Positions 50,528 through 59,005 of a stretch of 64,000 bases of DNA are shown here, piece by piece. The notes beneath the pieces are model-generated. The model was not told where the DNA came from and did no database searches. It worked only from the letters and a program-made list of their open reading frames with translations. The stretch lies in assembly GCA_966212505.1 (NCBI GenBank), contig CBIHRS010000016.1, positions 1 to 64,000 on the forward strand. Direction: 5' to 3'. Numbering within the stretch: position 1 is the first letter of the stretch; each line of letters starts with the position of its first letter. The stretch comes from CAMLIZ01 sp966212505 (GTDB lineage Bacteria; Pseudomonadota; Gammaproteobacteria; Burkholderiales; Burkholderiaceae_C). Both the position numbers and the translations under genes were made by a program.

Positions 50528-51187
50528 ATGGTGTCTGCAACCGACGGCGAACATGTGCTCTACGGCTACCAGGGCAGTGGCAGCGCGGCGGTGGAGGCCG
50601 CACTCGTGCTGGCGCAGCTGCGCCATCGCATCGTCAACGCCGCCTCGTGGGACGACGCCTCCGAGCTCGAGGCGCTGAGGCAGGTGAACCCGCTGCTGCA
50701 GATCCCGGCGCTGCGCTGGCCCGACGGGCACACGATGAGCGAGAGCGCGGCCATCCTGATCGAGCTGGGCCTGCGACATCCGGCAAGCGGCCTGCTGCCG
50801 TCGGACCCGGCACTGCGCGCACGGGCGATCCACGGGCTGGTGTACGTGGCGGCCAACTGCTACGCGATGATCGGCCTCATCGACTATCCGGAGCGCGTGC
50901 TCGTCCACCCCGATGAGGCGCAGAAGGCGCAGGTGGGGCAGGGCGCGCGGCAGCGGCTGCACGCGTTGTGGAGCAGCTTCGCCGATCAGTTCGAGCCGCA
51001 GCCGTTTCTGAGCGGCAAGCGCCTGGGCGCACTCGACCTGTTGGCGGCGGTGGTGTCCAAATGGTCGGGTGGACGCAAGCATCTGCGTGAGGCGCGGCCC
51101 CATTGGTACCCGGTGCTCGAACGCATCGAGCAGCATCCGGCGGTGGCGGCGGTGTTCGAGCGCCACTGGCCCGCATCAGCGGCGTGA
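50528..51187 (+). CDS. Glutathione S-transferase family protein
   Basis: A 219-residue protein with an N-terminal thioredoxin-like domain (NPLLQIPALRW with the cis-Pro, MSESAAILIEL) and a helical C-terminal domain. ATG 50528 is preferred because AGGGG lies seven bases upstream; ATG 50522 is possible. Its last 12 bases overlap the 3' end of the convergent transporter gene. Confidence 0.87.
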   Translation: MVSATDGEHVLYGYQGSGSAAVEAALVLAQLRHRIVNAASWDDASELEALRQVNPLLQIPALRWPDGHTMSESAAILIELGLRHPASGLLPSDPALRARAIHGLVYVAANCYAMIGLIDYPERVLVHPDEAQKAQVGQGARQRLHALWSSFADQFEPQPFLSGKRLGALDLLAAVVSKWSGGRKHLREARPHWYPVLERIEQHPAVAAVFERHWPASAA

Positions 51188-52093
51188 CGACACCGCGATC
51201 CCCGCGACGATCAGCGCGAACGCCAGGCCGTGGTAGGGCTGCGGCGGCTCGCGCAGCAGCGCGGCCGACAGCACCGCGGCGAACAGCGGCGTGAGGTTGC
51301 TGAAGAAGGCCGCGATCGCCGGCCCGACCACCGTCACGCCCAGGCCCCAGCAGCGGTAGGCGACCACCGACGGGCCCACCGCCACGTACAGCAGCGCGAG
51401 CGCGACGAACGGCGTCCAATGCAGTTCGGCGGTGCTCATCGCCGCTTCGCCGAGTGCGCCCGCGCCGGCCCACAGGCTGCCGAGCACCGTTTGCACCAGC
51501 AGCGCCTCGGCCCAGTTCCACGCCGGGCGCGCATCGCCACGCAGCGACGCCGGCGGCCGCGCCAGCAGCCAGCTGTAGAAGGCCCAGCTCAATACCGCCA
51601 GCAGCATCAGCAGGTCGCCGACGACGAAATGCACGCGTGCCAGCGTGGCGAGATCGCCGCGCGACAGCACGACCACCACGCCGGCCAGCGACAGCGCCGC
51701 GCCCCACCATTCGCGGCCGCGCGGCCGCTCGGCGTAGAACAGCGCGCCGATGCCCATCATCCACAGCGGCGAACTGGCAGCGATCAGCGTGACGTTCAGC
51801 GGCGTCGAGGTGGTGAGCGCCAGGTATTGCAGCGCGTTGTAGCTGCCCACGCCGAGCAGGCTCAGCAGACCCAGCTCGCGCCAGCGCTCGCGCACCTGCT
51901 GCCGCGCGGCCGCGGTGCCGAAGGCGCGCCAGCCCAGCGGCAGCAGCAGCAGGCTCGCGAGCACCCAGCGCATCGCGTTGAGCATCAGCGGCGGCACGCT
52001 GCCCACCGCCATGCGGCCCACCACCGCGTTGCCGGCCCACAGCAAAGGCGGCAGCGTGAGCAGCAACGCGAGGCGGGGCGTGATCTTCACCAT
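51176..52093 (-). CDS. EamA/DMT-family transporter
   Basis: A 305-residue membrane protein with ten hydrophobic segments (LLWAGNAVVGRMAVG, a hallmark of the family, then YNALQYLALTTSTPLNVTLI). ATG 52093 overlaps the end of the upstream DUF2007 gene by seven bases. It is convergent with the GST gene, sharing 12 bases of coding sequence. The substrate is unknown. Confidence 0.88.
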   Translation of the reverse strand: MVKITPRLALLLTLPPLLWAGNAVVGRMAVGSVPPLMLNAMRWVLASLLLLPLGWRAFGTAAARQQVRERWRELGLLSLLGVGSYNALQYLALTTSTPLNVTLIAASSPLWMMGIGALFYAERPRGREWWGAALSLAGVVVVLSRGDLATLARVHFVVGDLLMLLAVLSWAFYSWLLARPPASLRGDARPAWNWAEALLVQTVLGSLWAGAGALGEAAMSTAELHWTPFVALALLYVAVGPSVVAYRCWGLGVTVVGPAIAAFFSNLTPLFAAVLSAALLREPPQPYHGLAFALIVAGIAVSSRR

Positions 52094-52395
52094 GCGGGCC
52101 CCATCGCGCCGCAGTTCCAGCACTGGTCGAACGGACCGTCGATCTGCTCGTGGCAACTGCGGCACACCCAGTGCCGCCATGTGGGGTGGCGCAGCTCGTG
52201 CAGGCGCCGGCGCGCGAGATCGAGCTGGCCGTCGTCGAGCACCCACAGCTCGGGCAGCGCCTGGTCGGGCGGGATCTCGCCGGCGATGCTGCTCACGTAG
52301 GCGCGCTGCACGCTGACCTCGATGCCCTCTTGCGTGAGCATGTCGGCCCACAGCGTGGCGATGGCGAGGTTGGGGGCTTTGGCGAGGCGCTTCAA
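52087..52395 (-). CDS. DUF2007-type small protein with C-terminal zinc ribbon
   Basis: About 102 residues if started at TTG 52395 (KRLAKAPNLAIATLWADMLTQEGI). The N-terminal part is the DUF2007 signal-transducing-like ferredoxin-like fold (LPELWVLDDGQLDLARRRL). The C-terminus adds CRSC...CWNC, a likely zinc ribbon. The longer frame up to 52485 has non-coding character. It overlaps the downstream transporter. Confidence 0.72.
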   Translation of the reverse strand: MKRLAKAPNLAIATLWADMLTQEGIEVSVQRAYVSSIAGEIPPDQALPELWVLDDGQLDLARRRLHELRHPTWRHWVCRSCHEQIDGPFDQCWNCGAMGPAW

Positions 52396-52502
52396 GTGAT
52401 CGATCCTAGCCCAGCCTCGCGTGGCGGCGCTTGACCTCACGCGGGCACATCCCATCGGCCATGGCGTAATCTGCGCGCTCGCCATTCGAAGGAGAGCCTG
52501 CC

Positions 52503-53480
52503 ATGCCCAAAGCCGTACAGATCCAGCAGTTCGGCGGACCCGAGGTGCTGCAAATCGTCGACATGCCCGTGGGCGATCCGGGGCCGGGCGAGGTGCGCAT
52601 CCGCCACCAGGCCTGCGGGCTCAACTACATCGACGTGTACCACCGCACCGGCCTGTATCCCAACCCGCTGCCGCTGCTGCTGGGCATGGAAGGCGCGGGC
52701 ATCGTCGAGGCCGTGGGCGAGGGCGTGATGCACCTGCAGGCTGGAGACCGTGCGGCCTATGCCAGCGCGCCGCCCGGCGCGTATTGCGAAGTGCGCGTGA
52801 TGCCGGCGCGCTGCGTGGTCAAGCTGCCCGACGGCATCGACTTCGAGCAGGGCGCGGCGATGATGCTCAAGGGCCTGACGGTGCAGTACCTGCTGCGCAA
52901 GATACAGCCGCAGGGCGGGCTGCGCGAGGGCGACTTCGTGCTGTTCCATGCGGCAGCCGGCGGCGTCGGGCTGATCGCCTGCCAGTGGGCCAAGGCCATG
53001 GGACTGCAGCTGATCGGCACCGCGGGCAGCGATGCGAAGTGCCGGCTCGCGCTGGAGCATGGCGCCAGCCACGCGATCAACTACGCGACCGAGGATTTCG
53101 CGGCGCGGGTGAAGGAGATCACCGGCGGCCGCGGCGTGAAGGCGGTGTACGACTCGATCGGGAAAGACACCTTCGAGCGTTCGCTCGACTGCCTGGCACC
53201 TTTCGGCCTGCTGGCCAGCTACGGCAATGCCTCCGGCCCGGTGCCGCCGGTCAACCTGGGGCTGCTGAAGGGCTCGCTCTACGTCACGCGGCCATCGCTG
53301 TTCGCACACATCGCCACGCGCGAATCGACGCAGGCGATGGCCGATGACCTGTTCGAGATGGTCGGCAGCGGCCAGGTGAAGATCCGCGTGGACCAGCGCT
53401 ATGCGCTGGCCGACGTGGCGCAGGCACACCGCGACCTGGAGTCGCGCAAGACCACCGGCTCCAGCGTGCTGATTCCTTGA
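52503..53480 (+). CDS. NADPH:quinone oxidoreductase (zeta-crystallin type)
   Basis: A 325-residue zinc-free medium-chain dehydrogenase: GLNYIDVYHRTGLYP, PLLLGMEGAG, and the NADPH motif FHAAAGGVGLIACQWAKAMG. GGAG precedes ATG 52503. It reduces quinones by one or two electrons. It is convergent with lspA. Confidence 0.93.
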   Translation: MPKAVQIQQFGGPEVLQIVDMPVGDPGPGEVRIRHQACGLNYIDVYHRTGLYPNPLPLLLGMEGAGIVEAVGEGVMHLQAGDRAAYASAPPGAYCEVRVMPARCVVKLPDGIDFEQGAAMMLKGLTVQYLLRKIQPQGGLREGDFVLFHAAAGGVGLIACQWAKAMGLQLIGTAGSDAKCRLALEHGASHAINYATEDFAARVKEITGGRGVKAVYDSIGKDTFERSLDCLAPFGLLASYGNASGPVPPVNLGLLKGSLYVTRPSLFAHIATRESTQAMADDLFEMVGSGQVKIRVDQRYALADVAQAHRDLESRKTTGSSVLIP

Positions 53481-53492
53481 GCCGTATGGCGG

Positions 53493-53987
53493 TTAGCTTT
53501 TCCTGACGCGCAGCAGCTCGTCGAGGATCAGGAAGGCCGCGCCCAGCGTGATCGCGCTGTCGGCGACGTTGAAGGCCGGGAAGTACGACGCGTGGTAGTG
53601 GACCTGGATGAAGTCCACCACGTAGCCGTGCCACAACCGGTCGATCACGTTGCCCAGGGCGCCGCCGAGGATCAGCGAGAGCGCCGAGGCGAACAGCTTC
53701 TGCCCGCCGTGTCGGCGCAACAGCCACAGGATGAACACCGCCGCAGCCAGCCCCAGGCCAGTGAACATCCAGCGCTGCCAGCCCGAGGCGTCGCGCAGGA
53801 ACGAGAACGCAGCGCCGGTGTTGTGGGCGCGCACGATGTCGAACCACGAATAGATCGTGACGACGTCGCCGTTGCTGAAGGTGCGCAGGATCATCACTTT
53901 CGTGATCTGGTCGAGCAGGATCACGATCAGCGCGATGCCGAGCCAGGGAAACAGGCCGGCGGAGCCGGAAGACTTGTTCTTCGCCAT
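53493..53987 (-). CDS. lspA: Lipoprotein signal peptidase (signal peptidase II)
   Basis: A 164-residue inner-membrane aspartic protease with four transmembrane segments. Catalytic Asp residues are in NVIDRLWHGYVVDF and FNVADSAI. It cleaves lipoprotein signals such as those of the two lipoproteins in this window. It follows ileS by 17 bases, the conserved ileS-lspA pairing. Confidence 0.96.
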   Translation of the reverse strand: MAKNKSSGSAGLFPWLGIALIVILLDQITKVMILRTFSNGDVVTIYSWFDIVRAHNTGAAFSFLRDASGWQRWMFTGLGLAAAVFILWLLRRHGGQKLFASALSLILGGALGNVIDRLWHGYVVDFIQVHYHASYFPAFNVADSAITLGAAFLILDELLRVRKS

Positions 53988-54004
53988 GCGTCAGTGCTGT
54001 GGGT

Positions 54005-56842
54005 TCAGGCGATGCGGCGTTGCTCGCCTTCGCCGAAAAGGTTGCTCGTGCAGCGGCCGCAGATCGTCGGGTGGGCGGCATCGCTGCCCACGTCGTCGCG
54101 GTAGTGCCAGCAGCGTTCGCACTTGGCGGCTTCCGATGGCGACACGTTCACCTGCAGCGTGTCGCCCGGCTGCACCACCGCGGCCGAGGTGATCAGCACG
54201 AACTTGAGGTCTTCGCCGAGCGTGCGCAGCAGTGCCTCGTCTTCGGCCGCGACGCTGAGCGCGACGTTGGCCTGCAGCGATGAGCCGACGCTGCCGGCGC
54301 TGCGCAGGTTCTCGATCTCCTTGTTGACCGCCTCGCGCACCTCGCGGATGCGCTGCCACTTGGCCAGCAGCGCCTCGTCGGGCGCGGCGAACTCCCAGTA
54401 GGTTTCGGTGAAGATCGTGTCGCCGCCGTTGAACACCTTCCAGGCTTCCTCCGACGTGAAGCTGAGGAACGGCGCCATCCAGCGCAGCATCGCGCTGGTG
54501 ATGTGCCACAGCGCGGTCTGCGCCGAGCGGCGGGCGTGCGACTTGGGCGCGGTGGTGTAGAGCCGGTCCTTCAGCACGTCGAGGTAGAACGCCCCCAGGT
54601 CTTCCGAGCAGTAGACCTGCAGCTTGGCCACCACAGGGTGGAATTCGTAGACCTCGTAGTGCGCCAGGATCTCGGCCTGCAGCTGCGCAGCGCGCGACAG
54701 CGCATAGCGGTCGATCTCGAGCAGCTCGCCCAGCGGCACTGCATCGGCCTTGGGATCGAAGTCGCTGGTGTTCGCGAGCAGGAAGCGCAGCGTGTTGCGG
54801 ATGCGGCGATACGCATCGACCACGCGGGCGAGGATCTTGTCGTCGCCGGCGATGTCGCCCGAGTAGTCGGACGCGGCCACCCACAGGCGGATGATCTCGG
54901 CGCCCAGCTTCTTGCTGGTCTCCTGCGGGTCGACGCCGTTGCCGAGCGACTTGCTCATCTTGCGGCCCTGGCTGTCCACGGTGAAGCCATGGGTCAGCAG
55001 GTGGCGGTAGGGCGCGCGGCCCTGCATCGCGCAGCTGATCAGCAGCGACGAATGGAACCAGCCGCGGTGCTGGTCGTGGCCTTCGAGGTAGAGGTCGGCC
55101 TCGGGGCCCTGCTCATGGCTGCCGCCCGGGTGCGAGCCGCGCAGCACGTGGAAGAAGGTGGAGCCGGAGTCGAACCACACGTCGAGGATGTCGGTGCTCT
55201 TGCGGTAGTGCTCGGCCGAATGCTCGCCGCTCGTGCCCAGCCATTCGGCCGGGTCGAGCTTGGCCCAGGCCTCGATGCCGCCCTGCTGCACGAGGTCGGC
55301 GGCCTTGTCGATCAGGCGCAGCGTCTCGGGGTGCAGCTCATCGGTCACCTTGTGCAGGAACAGCGGCAGCGGCACGCCCCAATTGCGCTGGCGGCTGATG
55401 CACCAGTCGGGCCGGTTGGCGATCATGTCGCGCAGGCGGGCCTTGCCGTTCTCGGGGTAGAAGCTGGTCTGCTCGATCGCGTCGAGCGCCATCTGGCGCA
55501 GCGTCTTCGGCGCCTTGTCGACGGTGAACACGCCATCGCCTTCGTCCATGCGGACGAACCATTGCGCCGCCGCACGGTAGATCACCGGGCTCTTGTGGCG
55601 CCAGCAGTGCGGGTAGCTGTGCTGGATCTTCGAGGTGGCCATCAGGCGGCCCGCGTCGCGCAGCGCGTCGACGATGTTCGGGTTGGCCTTCCAGATGTAC
55701 TGGCCGCCGAACAGCGGCAGCGCGGCTTCGTACACGCCGTTGCCTTGCACCGGGTTCAGGATCTGGTCGTGCTTGACGCCGTGGGCGACGCAGGAGTTGA
55801 AGTCTTCCACGCCATAGGCGGGCGACGAGTGGACGATACCCGTGCCGTCGTCGGCGGTGGCGTAGTCGGCCAGGTACACCGGGCTCAGGCGGTCGAAGCC
55901 GGGGTGCACGTGCGCGAACGGATGGTGGAATTCCAGGCCTGCCAGCGCCTTGCCCTGCGTGGTGGCGACCACCGTGCCCTGCAGGCCGTAGCGCTCCAGG
56001 CATTTCTCGACCAGCGCCGAGGCCAGCAGCAGCAGGCCGCGCTCGGTGTCGACCAGCGCGTACTCGAGCTCGGGGTTGAGGTTGAGCGCCTGGTTGGCCG
56101 GGATGGTCCAGGGGGTCGTCGTCCAGATGACGACGAAGGCGTCCTTGTCCAATGCTTTCAGCCCGAAGGCCTCGGCCAGCTTCTGCGGCTGCGCGGCGAG
56201 GAAGGCCACGTCGATCGTCGGCGAGGTCTTGTCGGCGTATTCGATCTCGAACTCGGCCAGCGAGCTCCCGCAGTCGAAGCACCAGTACACGGGTTTGAGG
56301 CCGCGGTAGACGAAGCCGCGTTCCATCACCCGCTTGAGCGCGCGGATCTCGCCGGCCTCGTTGCCGAAGTCCATCGTGCGGTAGGGATGGTCCCAGTCGC
56401 CCAGCACGCCCAGGCGCTTGAAGTCGGCCATCTGCTGCGCGATCTGCTCGGTGGCGTAGGCGCGGCTCTTGGCCTGCACCTCGTCGCGCGGCAGGTTGCG
56501 GCCGAAGGTCTTCTCGATCTGGTTCTCGATCGGCAGGCCGTGGCAGTCCCAGCCGGGCACGTAGAGCGCGTCCATGCCCTTGAGCTGGCGCGACTTGACG
56601 ATCATGTCCTTCAGGATCTTGTTGACCGCGTGGCCCATGTGGATCTGGCCGTTGGCATACGGCGGGCCGTCGTGCAGCACGAACTTGGGCGCGTTGCAGC
56701 GTGCGTCGCGCAGCTTCTTGTACAGGCCCTTGTCTTCCCACTCCTGCACCCAGGCCGGTTCGCGCTTGGGCAGGTCGCCGCGCATCGGGAAGGGCGTGTC
56801 GGGCAGGTTCAGCGTCGCACGGTAGTCGGTCTTGTCGGTCAC
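54005..56842 (-). CDS. ileS: Isoleucyl-tRNA synthetase
   Basis: A 945-residue class I synthetase. The HIGH-type motif is GPPYANGQIHMGH (about 57-70), followed by the editing domain, then KMSKS in GRKMSKSLGN (about 625-635). The C-terminal zinc finger has CERCW and CGRC (about 905-930). GTG 56842 gives the typical TDKTDYRATLNLPDTPFPM start; TTG 56857 adds five residues. It is transcribed with lspA. Confidence 0.96.
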   Translation of the reverse strand: MTDKTDYRATLNLPDTPFPMRGDLPKREPAWVQEWEDKGLYKKLRDARCNAPKFVLHDGPPYANGQIHMGHAVNKILKDMIVKSRQLKGMDALYVPGWDCHGLPIENQIEKTFGRNLPRDEVQAKSRAYATEQIAQQMADFKRLGVLGDWDHPYRTMDFGNEAGEIRALKRVMERGFVYRGLKPVYWCFDCGSSLAEFEIEYADKTSPTIDVAFLAAQPQKLAEAFGLKALDKDAFVVIWTTTPWTIPANQALNLNPELEYALVDTERGLLLLASALVEKCLERYGLQGTVVATTQGKALAGLEFHHPFAHVHPGFDRLSPVYLADYATADDGTGIVHSSPAYGVEDFNSCVAHGVKHDQILNPVQGNGVYEAALPLFGGQYIWKANPNIVDALRDAGRLMATSKIQHSYPHCWRHKSPVIYRAAAQWFVRMDEGDGVFTVDKAPKTLRQMALDAIEQTSFYPENGKARLRDMIANRPDWCISRQRNWGVPLPLFLHKVTDELHPETLRLIDKAADLVQQGGIEAWAKLDPAEWLGTSGEHSAEHYRKSTDILDVWFDSGSTFFHVLRGSHPGGSHEQGPEADLYLEGHDQHRGWFHSSLLISCAMQGRAPYRHLLTHGFTVDSQGRKMSKSLGNGVDPQETSKKLGAEIIRLWVAASDYSGDIAGDDKILARVVDAYRRIRNTLRFLLANTSDFDPKADAVPLGELLEIDRYALSRAAQLQAEILAHYEVYEFHPVVAKLQVYCSEDLGAFYLDVLKDRLYTTAPKSHARRSAQTALWHITSAMLRWMAPFLSFTSEEAWKVFNGGDTIFTETYWEFAAPDEALLAKWQRIREVREAVNKEIENLRSAGSVGSSLQANVALSVAAEDEALLRTLGEDLKFVLITSAAVVQPGDTLQVNVSPSEAAKCERCWHYRDDVGSDAAHPTICGRCTSNLFGEGEQRRIA

Positions 56843-57169
56843 GGTGAAGGCTCGCAAAGAATTGGCTTCGGGACGGCCGCCGCAGGCGTTGCGGAGGCGG
56901 TGCAGGCGTGGCCCGGCGCATTTCGCCGGACAGGCGCTGCTGCGCTCAGGCGGCAGCGCGGCGCACGGCGAGCATCAAATTCGGCTGCGGGTGGTTTCGC
57001 GCCGCGTGTGGGTGTGCGGCGTGAGCTGGGAAGGCGACGGGCCCGAGCAGGCCTGTTGCATGGCGCTTTGCATCGGGCGATTGTACCGGGGGCGTCCGTT
57101 GCGCCGGGCCGGGCCAATGGTTGCGCCAGCGCAGCCAGCCGGGCGGCGGGTGGCCCACAATGCCGGGCC
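56843..57169. other. Intergenic region between divergent ileS and mipA-like genes
   Basis: About 327 GC-rich bases with no supported gene. It must contain the starts for ileS-lspA (minus) and the outer-membrane protein gene (plus), but I could not pick out a confident promoter. Confidence 0.4.
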
Positions 57170-58012
57170 ATGCCCAGAACCTTGCCGGGCCGCCTGGCCG
57201 CTCTCGCGTTGTTCGTCCATGCGGTCTCGGCCGGCGCGGAGGAGGCAGCGCCACCACCACCGCCCCCGCCTGCGCCGCGGCTCGAGGGCGCGCTGGGTCC
57301 GGTGGTCGATGTCGGCCCAGACTATGCCGGTGCCACGCATGTATCGGCTTCCACGCACGTGGGGTTCTTCCTGCGCTACGGGCGCATCACGGTCAGCAAC
57401 ACCGGCGCCTTCGTCACGCGGCGCGCCGACGACATCTTCCGCGGGCTGGGGGCCGACCTGGTGCGCAGCGACCGGCTGCGGCTGCACCTGTCGCTGCGGC
57501 TGGACCGCGGCCGCAAGGCCTCGGACACCGGCGTGGCTGGTGGCGTCGACGAGATCCGGCCGACGCTGCGCGGCAACTTCTCGGCAACCTGGCATCTCGA
57601 TCCGGCCCAGCCGGTGGATGGCTGGAAGGTGGGGCTGGGCCTCAATGCCGACCTGCTGGGCCGCGGCGGCGGCCAGGTGATGAACCTGGGCGTCAGCCGC
57701 GACCATCCGTTGCGCCCGACACTGCTGTGGAACTACGGCGCCGGCCTCAGCTGGACCAGCGGCGAATACATGCGCGCGCACTTCGGCGTGACCGAGGCGC
57801 AATCGGCGCGTTCCGGCGTGGCCGTCTACCGGCCCGGCTGGGGGCTGCAGGACGTGAGCGTGTCGACCGGCTGGCGCTGGGAGTTCGATCGACAGTGGGT
57901 GGCGTTCTGGAACGTGTCGGCGGGCCGCCTGCTCGGGCCGGCGGCCGACAGCCCGCGCACCGAGCAGTCGATGTTCTGGTCGACGCGGGCCGGGATCGCG
58001 CGGCGTTTCTAG
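57170..58012 (+). CDS. MipA/OmpV-family outer-membrane protein
   Basis: A 280-residue protein with a signal peptide (cleavage near SAGAEEA), a polyproline linker and an antiparallel beta-barrel pattern ending in Phe (TRAGIARRF), as outer-membrane proteins do. GPVVDVGPDYAGATHVSAS resembles the MipA/OmpV start. It sits between ileS and ribF in the opposite orientation. Its TAG shares the CTAG at 58009-58012 with the ribF stop. Confidence 0.82.
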   Translation: MPRTLPGRLAALALFVHAVSAGAEEAAPPPPPPPAPRLEGALGPVVDVGPDYAGATHVSASTHVGFFLRYGRITVSNTGAFVTRRADDIFRGLGADLVRSDRLRLHLSLRLDRGRKASDTGVAGGVDEIRPTLRGNFSATWHLDPAQPVDGWKVGLGLNADLLGRGGGQVMNLGVSRDHPLRPTLLWNYGAGLSWTSGEYMRAHFGVTEAQSARSGVAVYRPGWGLQDVSVSTGWRWEFDRQWVAFWNVSAGRLLGPAADSPRTEQSMFWSTRAGIARRF

Positions 58013-58974
58013 GCGGGATGCGCGGCCAGCCAGGCGCGGGCGTCGGCCTCGTCCTGCGCGATGCCGGCCTTCAGCGCTTGCAGCGATTCGTAGCGCCGCT
58101 CGTCGTGCAGCTTGTGCAGCAGCTCCACCCGCACCGTGCGGCCATAGCCGCTTTCGGTGCCGAGCGCGGCGGGCCACACGAGGCAATGCGTCTCGAGCAG
58201 CACCCGGCCGGCATCCTCGATCGTCGGCCGCACGCCGAGGCTCGCCACGCCGGGCAGCGGGTCGGCCGTGAGGCCGTGCACCCGGACCACGAAGATGCCT
58301 TGCGCAGCCGGCTTCGCATGGGCGAAGCGCAGGTTCAGCGTGCGGAAGCCCAACTCGCGGCCCAGCTTGCGGCCATGGACCACATGGCCGCTGATGCTGT
58401 AGGGCCGGCCGAGCAACGCGGCCGCGCGCTCCATGTCGCCGGCGGCCAGCGCCTCGCGCACCGCGGAGCTCGACACGCGCAGGCCATGCACCTCGTAGCT
58501 CATCATGCGTGCGACGTCGAAGCCGGCCTGCGCGCCGGCCGCATCGAGCATCGCGTAGTCGCCGGCGCGGCGGGCGCCGAAGCGGAAGTCGTCGCCCACC
58601 AGCACATAGCGCGCGTGCAGCCCCTGCACCAGCACGCGGGCCACGAAGTCCTGCGGCGGCAGCGAGGCCAGGGCCTCGTCGAAGCGCAGCACCACCACCT
58701 GGTCGATGCCGCAGCGCTCCAGCTCGCTGAGCTTGTCGCGCAGCGTGGCGATGCGCGAGGGCGCCAGCTCGGGCTTGCCCGAGCGCGCGGCGAAGAAGTC
58801 GCGCGGATGCGGCTCGAAGGTCATCACCGTGCTGGGCAGGCTGCGGTGGCGGGCTTCGCTGTTCAGCAGTGCGAGCATGGCCTGGTGGCCGCGGTGTACG
58901 CCGTCGAAGTTGCCGATCGTCAGCGCACAGGCGGGCGCGATGCCAGGGTGATGGAAGCCGCGGAACACTCGCAT
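58009..58974 (-). CDS. ribF: Bifunctional riboflavin kinase / FAD synthetase
   Basis: A 321-residue enzyme. The N-terminal nucleotidyltransferase has TIGNFDGVHRGHQAML (about 22-37) and SSSAVREAL; the C-terminal flavokinase has GHVVHGRKLGRELGFRTLN. It makes FMN and FAD. ribF-ileS-lspA is a common proteobacterial order; here the MipA-like gene, on the other strand, is inserted between ribF and ileS. Confidence 0.95.
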   Translation of the reverse strand: MRVFRGFHHPGIAPACALTIGNFDGVHRGHQAMLALLNSEARHRSLPSTVMTFEPHPRDFFAARSGKPELAPSRIATLRDKLSELERCGIDQVVVLRFDEALASLPPQDFVARVLVQGLHARYVLVGDDFRFGARRAGDYAMLDAAGAQAGFDVARMMSYEVHGLRVSSSAVREALAAGDMERAAALLGRPYSISGHVVHGRKLGRELGFRTLNLRFAHAKPAAQGIFVVRVHGLTADPLPGVASLGVRPTIEDAGRVLLETHCLVWPAALGTESGYGRTVRVELLHKLHDERRYESLQALKAGIAQDEADARAWLAAHPA

Positions 58975-59005
58975 GCGAGGGATTATCGGCGCAGGAGGGG
59001 CGCGG

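Noticed and set aside
54503..57169. Upstream 889 codons of a 1169-codon plus-strand frame.
   Set aside because: They are antisense to ileS. Only the part from ATG 57170, with a signal peptide and beta-barrel, is a real gene.
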